Assembly (NCBI RefSeq): GCF_003732545.1
Contig: NZ_AYKF01000001.1
Coordinates: 62,001-126,000 of the forward strand
Direction of reading: 5' to 3'
Length of the DNA stretch: 64,000 bases
Origin: Salinisphaera orenii subsp. halophila YIM 95161
GTDB lineage: Bacteria > Pseudomonadota > Gammaproteobacteria > Nevskiales > Salinisphaeraceae
The first letter of the stretch is position 1. Every line of letters begins with the position of its first letter. The notes below the pieces were generated by a model. That model saw only the letters and a program-made list of their open reading frames with translations, ran no database searches and was not told the DNA's origin. A program made the position numbers and the translations under genes. Positions 52,754 to 62,851 of this stretch are shown in pieces.

Positions 52754-53022
52754 GGCTCGCGCTCCTCGAGCACGACGTAGTTCTGCGGCTGGACCATGCC
52801 CAGTTCGCGCCGGGCCACCTGTGCGACCCGGTCCGGATTGGCCCAGGCGCTCTCCTCGAGCTGGAGCTGCGCCCACTCGGTGGAGAGCTTGTCGCGCTCG
52901 ACGCGCTCCACCTGGAGTTCATGCGCGAGCTCGCGCGCCTTGTGCTTGGCCTGGACGACGGCAACGGCGCTGACCAGATTGGCCGCGATCAGCGCCGCGA
53001 TGACGAGGCTCCGGCGATTCAT
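52750..53022 (-). CDS. ftsL: Cell division protein FtsL
   Basis: FtsL forms the FtsQLB complex that activates FtsW/FtsI. The 90-residue product has one transmembrane helix (SLVIAALIAANLVSAVAVV) followed by a coiled coil (residues 28-65, Lys/Glu/Leu-rich) and a short C-terminal part with ARRELGMVQPQNYVVLEE. It overlaps rsmH by 4 bp and ftsI by 4 bp. Confidence 0.93.
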   Translation of the reverse strand: MNRRSLVIAALIAANLVSAVAVVQAKHKARELAHELQVERVERDKLSTEWAQLQLEESAWANPDRVAQVARRELGMVQPQNYVVLEEREP

Positions 53023-53969
53023 GCCGACACCCGCGGCGCGCTGGTACGCTCGGCTACGCGCATGATCGCGCTGCGGGCACGCGGGTTGGCCGCCGCCTCG
53101 TCGGCTCCGGCGCGCACCGCCCGGCCCTGCAGACGCAGCGCCGGATCGGGCGCCGCCGCCATCGGCACCGGCGGCGGCGCCGGGCGCGCCTGGGTGCGCA
53201 TGAAGCGCTTGACCCGCCGATCCTCGAGCGAATGAAAGCTGATCACGGCCAGTCGTCCGCCCGGCGCGAGCACGTCCAGCGTCGCCTCCAGCGCCGCCTC
53301 CAGCGCCGCGAGCTCGTCGTTGACGTGCATGCGCAGCGCCTGAAACGTGCGCGTGGCCGGATGAATGCGCTTGCCGGCACTCACCCGGGCCGGGACCGCA
53401 GCGACCACCAGCTCCGCCAGCCGCCGCGTGGTGGCCACCGGCGCCTCGGCGCGGGCCGCCACGATCGCGCCGGCGATGCGGCCGGCGAACGGCTCGTCGC
53501 CCAGGCGCTTGATGACCGAGGCGATCTCACCGTGACTCGCCCGGTTGAGCCAGTCGGACACCGGCGCCCCGGCATCCGGGTCCATGCGCATGTCCAGCGG
53601 ACCGTCGTGACGAAAGGAAAATCCGCGCGCGCCCACGTCGAACTGCGGCGACGACACGCCGAGATCGAACAACAGCGCATCGACCCGACCGAGCAGGCCG
53701 AGCGCCTCGATGTGGGCCCGCAGTTCGCGGAACGAACCGCGCACGAAGGTCAGACGCGGATCCCGGGCCGCCAGCGCCTCGGCATCGGCCGCGGCGTCCG
53801 GGTCCTGGTCGATCGCGACCAGCCGGCCGCCGGCACCGAGCACACCGAGAATCGCCCGGCTGTGCCCGCCGCGACCGTAGGTCGCATCGACGCAGATGCC
53901 ACTCTCGCGCGGTTCGAGCGCGGCCAACGCGGCGTCTAGCAGTACCGGCTGATGTTCGGCCTGCGGCAT
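53019..53969 (-). CDS. rsmH: 16S rRNA (cytosine-1402 N4)-methyltransferase RsmH
   Basis: RsmH (MraW) methylates C1402 of 16S rRNA, the base whose ribose is methylated by RsmI, also encoded in this window. The 316-residue protein has HQPVLLDAALAAL at the start, the SAM-binding DATYGRGGHSRAIL, FDLGVSSPQFD, and SFHSLEDRRVKRFM at the end. ATG 53969 matches the family start and has GAGGA upstream; ATG 53987 would add six residues and has no ribosome site. mraZ ends 57 bp upstream. Confidence 0.95.
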   Translation of the reverse strand: MPQAEHQPVLLDAALAALEPRESGICVDATYGRGGHSRAILGVLGAGGRLVAIDQDPDAAADAEALAARDPRLTFVRGSFRELRAHIEALGLLGRVDALLFDLGVSSPQFDVGARGFSFRHDGPLDMRMDPDAGAPVSDWLNRASHGEIASVIKRLGDEPFAGRIAGAIVAARAEAPVATTRRLAELVVAAVPARVSAGKRIHPATRTFQALRMHVNDELAALEAALEATLDVLAPGGRLAVISFHSLEDRRVKRFMRTQARPAPPPVPMAAAPDPALRLQGRAVRAGADEAAANPRARSAIMRVAERTSAPRVSA

Positions 53970-54026
53970 GTCGGCGGCGGTCCTCATGGCGTCGTTACGA
54001 GTGGCGTGGCTGGCAGCGGGCAGGCA

Positions 54027-54488
54027 TCACAGACTGATGTCCATGAGCACGTCGGGCAGATCACCGTTGGCGGCATCCCGGGCGAGCGCGGCGGCGGTAT
54101 CGGCGTTGCGGGCCTCGAAGGTGGCCTCGTCCCATATCTCGAACAGATTGCCCATACCCGAGAGCACGGCACGATCACCCAGCCCCGCGAAGGTGCGTAG
54201 ATTGGCCGGCAGCAGAAGGCGGCCCTGTCGGTCCATGTCGGCGTCCCGCGCTTTGCCGAGAAAGAAACGCTGAATGTCACGCACCTGATTGTTGAGGCTG
54301 CCCTTGGCGAGCAGCTGCGCCTCGAACTTCTGGTATTCCGGCTGCGGATAGAGCAGCAGACAGCCGTCCCAGTGCTGGGTGACGACCATCCGACCGCCGC
54401 AGTCGTCGATCAACGACTGGCGATATGATGCCGGGATCGCAATACGCCCCTTGGCATCGACGGTGATCGGATGTGACCCCTTGAACAC
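54027..54488 (-). CDS. mraZ: Transcriptional regulator MraZ
   Basis: MraZ is a ring-forming DNA-binding protein that represses its own dcw operon. The 153-residue product contains two AbrB-like SpoVT repeats: HPITVDAKGRIAIPASYRQSL near residue 5 and ADMDRQGRLLLPANLRTFAGL near residue 82. It is the first gene of the cluster and lies 18 bp behind three 10-bp repeats that fit the MraZ operator. Confidence 0.96.
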   Translation of the reverse strand: MFKGSHPITVDAKGRIAIPASYRQSLIDDCGGRMVVTQHWDGCLLLYPQPEYQKFEAQLLAKGSLNNQVRDIQRFFLGKARDADMDRQGRLLLPANLRTFAGLGDRAVLSGMGNLFEIWDEATFEARNADTAAALARDAANGDLPDVLMDISL

Positions 54489-54506
54489 GTAGCGGCCTCT
54501 CGTCGC

Positions 54507-54536
54507 TCTAAACCACTTTACCCCACTTCTCGCCCC
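54507..54536 (-). promoter_or_regulatory. MraZ operator: three 10-bp direct repeats
   Basis: Read on the minus strand, 54536-54507 is GGGGCGAGAA, GTGGGGTAAA, GTGGTTTAGA: three units in a strict 10-bp period with a shared GTGG-type core. The E. coli MraZ operator has the same build (TGGG boxes every 10 bp). It lies between the promoter and the mraZ start, as expected for autorepression. Confidence 0.75.
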
Positions 54537-54544
54537 GTAGCGCC

Positions 54545-54574
54545 ACTATAGGCAGCCGCGGTTTGGGGTGTCAA
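54545..54574 (-). promoter_or_regulatory. Sigma70-type promoter of the dcw cluster
   Basis: On the minus strand TTGACA (54574-54569), an 18-bp spacer and TATAGT (54550-54545) make a near-consensus promoter. Its start site would fall at the edge of the MraZ repeats. Confidence 0.75.
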
Positions 54575-54860
54575 GCGCGAGTCAAACGACCGAAAAATCC
54601 GGCTAAACAGGCATTTCCGAGGCCTTTTCACAAGCGTCTCATCAAGAGATTGGCTCGCGATTTTGTCTTTTCATTCCATGTGTTTGGGCGCGTTATATGA
54701 ATTAAACGATCACGTTCCGCGCCTGCGCTGACGAACGTCGCCCAAAGCAGCGTGACGAGAGAAAATGGGGTGTGGGGCAATGTGGTGCGCGACCGCCGGC
54801 GCAGGGCAGTCGCTCCACATGGGCGGCCGACCGGACGGTACGGGGCATTCAAAGAAGAGT
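54575..54860. other. Gene-free gap between the dcw promoter and rnpB
   Basis: This 286-bp stretch is visibly more AT-rich than its surroundings between 54580 and 54720 and has no credible gene. It must hold the end of the RNase P transcript; the minus-strand T-rich run CTCTTCTTTGAA just left of 54861 may serve this. Confidence 0.45.
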
Positions 54861-54861
54861 T

Positions 54862-55213
<352 letters not shown>

Positions 55214-55226
55214 AGGCCCAATGCTA

Positions 55227-56069
55227 TCACTGCAGCTCGAGTGCCCGGGCATAGGCGGCGTTGCGCGACACACCGAGCAGACGCGCCGCGGCGCCGGCAG
55301 CGTCCTTCGTGCCGGTCACGGCAAGCAGTTCGGCCAGGAGACCGTCCAGCGTGACCTCGACGGCATGGCGCTCGACGACCGGCGCCCCGCCGACGACCAA
55401 GACGAACTCGCCGCGGCGCCGGTTGGCGTCGAAGGCCAGCCACCGGCTCAGCGCCTCGGCCGGCAGCTGCACGCTCTGCTCGTGCAGCTTGGTGAGCTCG
55501 CGGCACAGGGTGACGGGGCGCTGTTCGCCGAGGGTGGCGGCGATATCGGAGACCGCAGCGGCGATGCGATGACTCGATTCGTAGAACAGCAGCGTGCGCG
55601 TCTCGTCGGCCAGTTCGGCCAGGCGGGCCCGACGCCCGGCCGCCCTGGCCGGCAGAAAACCCTCGAAGACGAAGCGATCGCTGGGCAGCCCGGCCACCGA
55701 CAACGCGGCCACCGCCGCGCAGGCGCCCGGCACGCAGCGCACCTCGATACCCTCGGCCCGTGCCGCCCGCACGAGTGCGAAACCCGGGTCGCTGATCAGG
55801 GGCGTGCCGGCATCACTGATCAGAGCGACCGCCTCGCCGGCCTGCAGACGACCGATCAGTTGCGGCACGCGCTCGGCCTCGTTGTATTCGTGCAGCGAGA
55901 GCATCGGAGTGCCGATCGCCAGATGCTCGGTCAGCCGGGCGCTGTGGCGAGTGTCCTCAGCGGCGATCACGGCCACCTCCGAGAGCACCCGGGCCGCCCG
56001 CGCGGCGATATCCTCGAGATTCCCGATGGGGGTGGCGACGATCCAGAGCATGGCGGGCGTGGCGGTCAT
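55227..56069 (-). CDS. rsmI: 16S rRNA (cytidine-1402 2'-O)-methyltransferase RsmI
   Basis: RsmI methylates the ribose of C1402 in 16S rRNA, next to the RsmH modification. The 280-residue tetrapyrrole-methylase-fold protein has LWIVATPIGNLEDIAARA, AAEDTRHSARL, ISDAGTPLISDPGF and FLPARAAGRRARL. It is divergent from lpoA and lies directly upstream of rnpB on the same strand; the divergent gap of 93 bp holds both promoters. Confidence 0.96.
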   Translation of the reverse strand: MTATPAMLWIVATPIGNLEDIAARAARVLSEVAVIAAEDTRHSARLTEHLAIGTPMLSLHEYNEAERVPQLIGRLQAGEAVALISDAGTPLISDPGFALVRAARAEGIEVRCVPGACAAVAALSVAGLPSDRFVFEGFLPARAAGRRARLAELADETRTLLFYESSHRIAAAVSDIAATLGEQRPVTLCRELTKLHEQSVQLPAEALSRWLAFDANRRRGEFVLVVGGAPVVERHAVEVTLDGLLAELLAVTGTKDAAGAAARLLGVSRNAAYARALELQ

Positions 56070-56162
56070 GACGGCGCACGATGGCGAACGGCGCTGATAT
56101 TATGCCGGTGACACCGGCGCGCATGGGGGCACGGGCGCGCGAATCCCTGGGAGTTTCTACGA

Positions 56163-58066
56163 ATGACAAGCATCCGGTCGTACATCCACGCGTTCTGTCT
56201 GCTGTTCGCAGCCGCCGTACTGGCCGGCTGCGCCGCGACGCAGCGGCCCGAATCGACATCGCAGCCGAGCCGTTCACCGACGGAACAGGCCCGCCAGGCG
56301 GAACTCGAGGGCGACCACGCGCGCGCCGCCGAACTCTATATGGAAGCCGCAGCGGACGCCGACGACCCGGCCGAGCGCCGGCGACTGCGCCTGTCCGCCG
56401 GCCTGGACGCCGCGCAGGCGGGCCAGGCCACCCGGGCCCGGCAGATTCTCGACGGTATCCAGGCGTCGAGCCTCAACGACGACGCGCGTATCCGTTACGA
56501 ACTGGCGAGCACGTTGGCGCGTATCGCCGCCATGCCACCGACACGCGCCCTGGCGGAACTGCCGCCGCCGAGCAGCGGCACCGACCCGGAGATCGCCCAG
56601 CGCGTGTGGCTCAAGCGCGGCGAGCTGCACTTCGCCCAGAACGACCTCATTGCGGGCATGCACGCACTCGTCCAGCGCGGCATCTGGCTGGTGGACGACA
56701 CCGCGCTCGCCGCCAACGACGCGCGCGTCTATGACAAGGCGCTGCAGGCGATCGCCTATGGCCAGGGCCCGGACAGCCGCGCCGCACGCAACGCCGACAA
56801 CACCACCCGCGGCTGGCTCGCACTCGCCGCCATCGGCCAGCGCCGCTGGGCCGACCGCGCCGAACGCGATCGGGCGCTGGCGGAATGGGAGGACGAATAC
56901 CAGGGCCACCCCGCGGCCCGAAGCGTACTGCCCGAACGCTTCGACTACGACAGCACGATGGTGGTGAGTCAGCCGGCGGAGCCGGGAGAACAGGCCGGGC
57001 CGGCCGAGCTCGGCCCCGCGCCGGAGCCGCCTAGCGACACCGTCGCACTGGCGCTGCCGCTGAGCGGCGACTTCGCCCGAGCGGCGGAGGCCATTCGCGC
57101 CGGCTTTTTGTTCGCCTACGAGACCGACAGCAGCGCACCCGGGCAGCCGCTGATCTACGACACGAACACGATGAGCGCCGAGGCGATCCTGCGCCGTGCA
57201 CGCCAGGATAATGTGGGTGTACTGGTCGGGCCGCTGAACAAGTCGAAGGTCGCGGCGCTGTCCAGCCAGGCCGGGGAGCGGCCGATCGTCGCCCTGAACC
57301 GCATCGATCGGACGATCACGGAACCGGGCTTCTATCAGTTCGCGCTCGCACCCGAGGACGATGCGCGTACGGTCGCGCGGCATGCCGCGGACGAGGGCCA
57401 CGAGCGGGCACTGGCGCTGGTGCCGGAAGGCGACTGGGGCAGTCGCGTGTTCGACGCCTTCCGCGAGCGCTTCAGCGCCGGGGGTGGACGCGTGATCGAC
57501 TACGCAACCTACAACAGCGACCAGCACGATCACCGTGGCCCCATCCAGTCGGTACTGTCGGGCTATCCCGGCAACGAAGCCGACTTCATCTTCGTGGCCG
57601 CCGCACAGCCCGTACAGGCACGCCTGATTCGCAGCCAGCTGCGCTTCTATCGCGCCACCGGGCTGCCGATGCTCTCGACGTCGCACATTTACAGCGGCTC
57701 CCCCGATCCCAACGAGGACATCGACCTCAACGGCGTCGGCTTCGCCGACCTGCCTTGGGTCATTGGCGAAGGCGCCTTCCTCGACGACCGTCGCGCAGCG
57801 GCCACGGAGCGCTACGGAGACACGGCCGAGCGCTACACGCGGCTGTTCGCGATGGGGATGGACGCCTGGCTACTGACCGACCAGATCGGCAGCGGCGGCC
57901 TGCGCACGGGCGATACGTTCGAAGGCATGACCGGCGTTCTGGCGGTCAGGCCGGACAATCGGGTCGAACGCTATCTCGCCTGGGCCGTCTTTCGTGGCGG
58001 CCGGCCCCAGCTCGTCGAGATGCCCTCGCAGGCCGACGTCCGCAACGAAACATCCGAGCCCGCGCC

Positions 58067-58079
<13 letters not shown>
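56163..58079 (+). CDS. lpoA: Penicillin-binding protein activator LpoA
   Basis: LpoA is an outer-membrane lipoprotein that reaches through the periplasm to activate PBP1A. The 638-residue product has a lipoprotein signal with AAAVLAGC (Cys23). A helical TPR-like N-terminal domain follows (about 40-270), then a C-terminal domain of the periplasmic-binding-protein fold (about 295-620) starting VALALPLSGDFARAAEAIRAGF. The linker between them is Pro/Glu-rich. The order lpoA-yraN-diaA, divergent from rsmI, matches E. coli. Confidence 0.95.
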
Positions 58080-59015
<936 letters not shown>

Positions 59016-59071
59016 GCGGCCGTCCGTACCGCTGTCGTTCGAGCCGCGGCTGCCCGCGGTCGACCCGGCGA

Positions 59072-59500
59072 CTACTTGACGACCTTCAGGTGCGCGCGCT
59101 TGCTCTGGGCCGTCTGCTCTCCACTCTCGCCATCGGCGTCATTACCGCCATCCGGGCCGCCGTCGGGCGGGGTCGGCGGCTCGACTTCGCCGAAGAGCAT
59201 GCCCTCGCCGTTCTCGCGCGCATACAGCGCGAGCACGGCACCGGGCGGCACGCTGACGTCGTAGCTCTGTCCCGAGAACCGGGCCGAGAAGCTGATCAGG
59301 GCGTTGTCGAGCGACAGGCCGCGCACGGCGCCCGGGCTGATGTTGACCGTGATCTTGCCGTCCTCGGTGACGAACTGATGCGGCACGTCGACGCCCTCGG
59401 CGTCGGCGGCCACCAGTAGATGCGGCGTCAGATCGTTGTCGAGCACCCAGTCGTAGAGCGCGCGTATGAGATAAGGGCGGCGCGAGGTCAGTTCGGCCAT
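59072..59500 (-). CDS. sspB: ClpXP adaptor SspB
   Basis: SspB delivers ssrA-tagged proteins to ClpXP. The 142-residue product has the conserved N-terminal fold (RRPYLIRALYDWVLDNDLTPHLLV, IVVNIS-like strand with SPGAVRGL, and FSARFSGQSYDVSVP), a Gly/Asp/Glu-rich linker and the ClpX-binding tip AHLKVVK. ATG 59500 has GGGAGC upstream. It lies 16 bp behind sspA. Confidence 0.95.
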   Translation of the reverse strand: MAELTSRRPYLIRALYDWVLDNDLTPHLLVAADAEGVDVPHQFVTEDGKITVNISPGAVRGLSLDNALISFSARFSGQSYDVSVPPGAVLALYARENGEGMLFGEVEPPTPPDGGPDGGNDADGESGEQTAQSKRAHLKVVK

Positions 59501-59516
59501 GAAAGCTCCCGGGTTT

Positions 59517-60146
59517 TCAGGGCGCGCCGGCGGTGCCCATCTGGGCTTCGATCGGCGACAGGCTGCGCTCGAAGGCGGGTCGCGCGAACAGACGCCGGGC
59601 GTAGCTGTGCAAACGTTCGTGCTGATGCTTCGGCAGTTCGACACCGTAATGGTTCAGACGCCAGAGCACCGGTGCCAGTGTACAGTCCACGAGCGAGAAT
59701 TCCTCGCCGATGTAAGTCCGCGGCGAGAATTCGGCGGCCAGCGTGGTCAGCAGCTCGGTCATGCGACCGCGCGCCTTGCGCGCCACTGCGGGGGTCGATT
59801 CGAGCTCGTCGCAGAGTGGATAGAGATCCATCTCCATGCGATAGATCGCCAGTCGATACTGCGCCCGTAGCACCGGGTCGACGGGCATCAGCGGCGGATG
59901 CGGATAACGCTCGTCGACGTACTCGATGATGATCCGTGGGTCGTAGACCACGAGCTCGCGATCGACCAGCGTCGGCACCGTATTGTACGGGTTGAGTTGG
60001 AGGAGATCCTCGCTCTCCTCATCGTCGCGCAGCGCCACGACCTCGTAGCCGGCCACGCCTTTTTCGGCCATGATCAGCCGGACCCGGTGGCTGTGCACGC
60101 AGTCGGCACGCGAGTAGAGCGTGATCGTGGAGCTGCGGCTCGCCAT
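59517..60146 (-). CDS. sspA: Stringent starvation protein A
   Basis: SspA is a glutathione-transferase-fold protein that binds RNA polymerase and supports stationary-phase and acid survival. The 209-residue product has the thioredoxin-like half (ITLYSRADCVHSHRVRLIMAEKG) and NPYNTVPTLVDRELVVYDPRIIIEY cut into the family blocks, then an all-helical half. The PHP-type surface motif appears as YPHPPLMP, which is the conserved Pro-His-Pro of SspA. It follows petC by 19 bp, the usual gammaproteobacterial order. Confidence 0.95.
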   Translation of the reverse strand: MASRSSTITLYSRADCVHSHRVRLIMAEKGVAGYEVVALRDDEESEDLLQLNPYNTVPTLVDRELVVYDPRIIIEYVDERYPHPPLMPVDPVLRAQYRLAIYRMEMDLYPLCDELESTPAVARKARGRMTELLTTLAAEFSPRTYIGEEFSLVDCTLAPVLWRLNHYGVELPKHQHERLHSYARRLFARPAFERSLSPIEAQMGTAGAP

Positions 60147-60165
60147 CGGACGTCTCGCTTTCCGG

Positions 60166-60909
60166 CTAATGCACGTCGCGCCAGAATTCGCGCTTGAGCA
60201 TGTAGGCCAGACCGGTGAACAGAATCAGGAACACGATCACCTTGAAGCCGAGCGACGCACGCGTCAGCTTGACCGGCTCCCCGGCGTAGACCAGAAAATT
60301 GGTGATATCGCCGACCGCGGACCGATACTCCGCCGGGTTGAGTTGACCTTCCTGCACGAGCTCGAGCGCCGGACCGGCTTCACCGTGGCCACCCTCGCTC
60401 TCCTCGCCGTGCCCGCCGGCCTCCTCGTGAACCTGGTAGCCCTGCAGCGGCGCCAGCACGTGCGGCATGGCGGTGTTCGCCATCACCAGATTGTTCACGC
60501 CGTTCGGGCGGGAGTCGTCCAGATAGAACGACAGCAGAAAGCTGTAGATCCAGTCCGCACCACGCTGGCGCGCGATCAGCGATAGATCCGGCGGCGCCTT
60601 GCCGAACCAATCGCCTGCCTGTTCCTTGGACATGGTGCCCTGGATGGTGCTGTGGATCTTGCCGCCAGTCATGATGAGGTTGTTCTCGACCACGTCCTCG
60701 GGAATCTCGAGGTCCTCGGCGATACGGTTGTAGCGCATGTACTGCAGCGAGTGACAGCCCGAACAATAGTTCATGAACAGCTTGGCGCCGCGCTGAAGAG
60801 AGGCCTGGTTGTCCAGATTCGGATCGAACTCAAAGGGCACGCTGCCCTCCGCCGCCCACACGGAGATCGGCAGCATCACGAGCAGTGCTAACAACAGCGA
60901 ACGCTTCAT
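60166..60909 (-). CDS. petC: Ubiquinol-cytochrome c reductase, cytochrome c1
   Basis: Cytochrome c1 passes electrons from the Rieske protein to soluble cytochrome c. The 247-residue product has a signal peptide (LLLALLVMLPISVWA), the haem c motif CSGCH near residue 49, a periplasmic domain with a His/Glu/Gly-rich insert (near residue 170) and a C-terminal membrane helix ending LKREFWRDVH. The start overlaps the petB stop by 4 bp. Confidence 0.96.
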   Translation of the reverse strand: MKRSLLLALLVMLPISVWAAEGSVPFEFDPNLDNQASLQRGAKLFMNYCSGCHSLQYMRYNRIAEDLEIPEDVVENNLIMTGGKIHSTIQGTMSKEQAGDWFGKAPPDLSLIARQRGADWIYSFLLSFYLDDSRPNGVNNLVMANTAMPHVLAPLQGYQVHEEAGGHGEESEGGHGEAGPALELVQEGQLNPAEYRSAVGDITNFLVYAGEPVKLTRASLGFKVIVFLILFTGLAYMLKREFWRDVH

Positions 60910-62120
60910 CCCGTCACCCTTTCCGGAACCGGCTTGGTCCTGTCGAGCTTGCTGTAGATGGGCATCAACAGGAAGAACAAGAAGTAAATCACCGTCGCAA
61001 TGCGCGCCGAGAGCTTGACCCCGTCCGACGGCGCCTGCAGGCCGAGATAGGCCAGGCTCAGGAAGGAGACGGCGAACAGCGTGAGCGCAACTTTGAAGAT
61101 GATGCCCTTGTAGCGGATGGACTTCACCCGACTCCGATCCAGCCATGGCAGGAAGAACAGGATGAACACCGCGGAGAACATCACGATCACGCCGCCGCCC
61201 TTGCTGGGCACGGCACGCAGCATCGCGTAGAACGGCGTGAAGTACCACGAAGGCTTGATGTGTTCGGGCGTGACCGACGGATCCGCAGGGCTGAAGTTGT
61301 CGACCTCGAGGAACAGCCCGCCAAACGTCGGCGCGAAGAAGATCACCCCGGCGAACAGGATCAGGAATACGCCGACCCCGAACAGATCCTTCACCGTGTA
61401 GTACGGATGGAAGCGGATGCCGTCCACGGGATGCCCGTCGGCGCCTTTGTTGGCCTTGATCTCGATGCCGTCCGGATTGTTCGAGCCGACGTGATGCAAT
61501 GCCATGATGTGCGCGATCACCAGGCCTACCAGCACGAACGGCAGTGCCACCACGTGCAGGGCGAAGAAACGGTTGAGCGTCGCATCGCCGACCACGAAGT
61601 CGCCTCGGATCCAGGTGGTGAGCTGCTCGCCGACGACCGGCACCGCCGAGAACAGTGAGATGATCACCTGCGCGCCCCAGTAGGACATGTTGCCCCAGGG
61701 CAACACATAGCCCATGAAGGCCTCGGCCATGAGCGCCAGGAAGATCAGACAGCCAAAGATCCACAGCAGTTCGCGCGGCTTGCGGTACGAGCCGTACAAC
61801 AGCGCGCGGAACATGTGCAGATACACGACGATGAAGAAGAACGACGCCCCGGTCGAGTGCATGTAGCGGATGAGCCAGCCCCACTCCACTTCACGCATTA
61901 TATAGGCCACGGACCCGAAGGCCTCAGCCGCCGAAGGCTTGTAGAACATGGCCAGCCAGATGCCGGTGAGCAACTGATTGACCAGCACCAGCATCGCCAG
62001 CGAGCCGAAGTAGTACCAGAAGTTGAAGTTCTTCGGCGCGTAGTACTGGCCGACATGGTCGTTCCAGAGCTGCGTCGCCGGAAAGCGGGCGTCCACCCAG
62101 TTCATGAACTTGCTCGCCAT
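60906..62120 (-). CDS. petB: Ubiquinol-cytochrome c reductase, cytochrome b
   Basis: Cytochrome b is the membrane core of the bc1 complex with two haems and both quinone sites. The 404-residue protein has eight helices. GYVLPWGNMSYWGAQVI is the Qo-site CD1 region, the paired haem-ligand histidines are in RYMHSTGAS with FFIVVYLHMFR and VVALPFVLVGLVIAH, and PEHIKPSWYF is the Qo-site PEWY counterpart region. It starts within the petA stop (TAATG). Confidence 0.97.
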   Translation of the reverse strand: MASKFMNWVDARFPATQLWNDHVGQYYAPKNFNFWYYFGSLAMLVLVNQLLTGIWLAMFYKPSAAEAFGSVAYIMREVEWGWLIRYMHSTGASFFFIVVYLHMFRALLYGSYRKPRELLWIFGCLIFLALMAEAFMGYVLPWGNMSYWGAQVIISLFSAVPVVGEQLTTWIRGDFVVGDATLNRFFALHVVALPFVLVGLVIAHIMALHHVGSNNPDGIEIKANKGADGHPVDGIRFHPYYTVKDLFGVGVFLILFAGVIFFAPTFGGLFLEVDNFSPADPSVTPEHIKPSWYFTPFYAMLRAVPSKGGGVIVMFSAVFILFFLPWLDRSRVKSIRYKGIIFKVALTLFAVSFLSLAYLGLQAPSDGVKLSARIATVIYFLFFLLMPIYSKLDRTKPVPERVTG

Positions 62121-62722
62121 TACGCAGCCTCCTCGCCGCCGCCCGTGGCGGGATCCTCGCCGACCACGATCAGGTCGTCACTCGAATACCGATACGGCGG
62201 CACCTGCATGTTCAGAGGCGCCGGCTGACCGGCATAGACGCGACCGGAGATATCGTAATGCGAGCCGTGACAGGGGCAGAAGAAGCCGGGCACGTCCATC
62301 GACCACTCCGAGGCATCCGGCCGGAAACTCGGCGAGCAACCCAGATGGGTACAGATGCCGACCATGACCAGGATCGGGTCCTTGATGGCGCGGTACTTGT
62401 TCTGGCAGTACTCGGGCTGCTGCGGTGCGCTGGAGTCCGGATCCGCGAGCTTGGGCGCCACGCTGTCCAGCGAATCGAGCATCTCCTGCGTGCGCCGGAC
62501 GACCCATACGGGCTTGCCGCGCCACGTCACGCTCACCAAGGCGCCCTCGTCGAGCGCGGCGATATTGACCTCCACCGGAGCCCCGGCGGCGCGAGCACGC
62601 GCGCTCGGCAGCCAGGACTTGATGAACGGCGTGGCCACGAAGGCCGCACCCACGCCACCAACGGCTGCGGTGGCGCCGGTCAGAAATCGGCGCTTGCGGA
62701 CGTCGACCCCCTCATTGCTCAT
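62120..62722 (-). CDS. petA: Ubiquinol-cytochrome c reductase, Rieske iron-sulfur subunit
   Basis: The Rieske subunit takes an electron from ubiquinol at the Qo site. The 200-residue product has a twin-arginine-like start (RKRRFLTGATAAVGGVGAAF), one membrane helix and the [2Fe-2S] motifs CTHLGCSP and CPCHGSHYD. It leads the petABC operon. On the minus strand a -10-like TATACT lies at 62824-62819, about 100 bp before the start. Confidence 0.97.
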   Translation of the reverse strand: MSNEGVDVRKRRFLTGATAAVGGVGAAFVATPFIKSWLPSARARAAGAPVEVNIAALDEGALVSVTWRGKPVWVVRRTQEMLDSLDSVAPKLADPDSSAPQQPEYCQNKYRAIKDPILVMVGICTHLGCSPSFRPDASEWSMDVPGFFCPCHGSHYDISGRVYAGQPAPLNMQVPPYRYSSDDLIVVGEDPATGGGEEAA

Positions 62723-62851
62723 GCGTTAAACCTCTTCGAGCAGGGCAAGAATGCCGGTTCGACTTGTACTACAACTCGTGTGATTGCGGGCACGACGTGG
62801 CCACGCAGGGATCTGAAAAGTATAGCATAGCGCGCTGCACGATCGCCGTTT

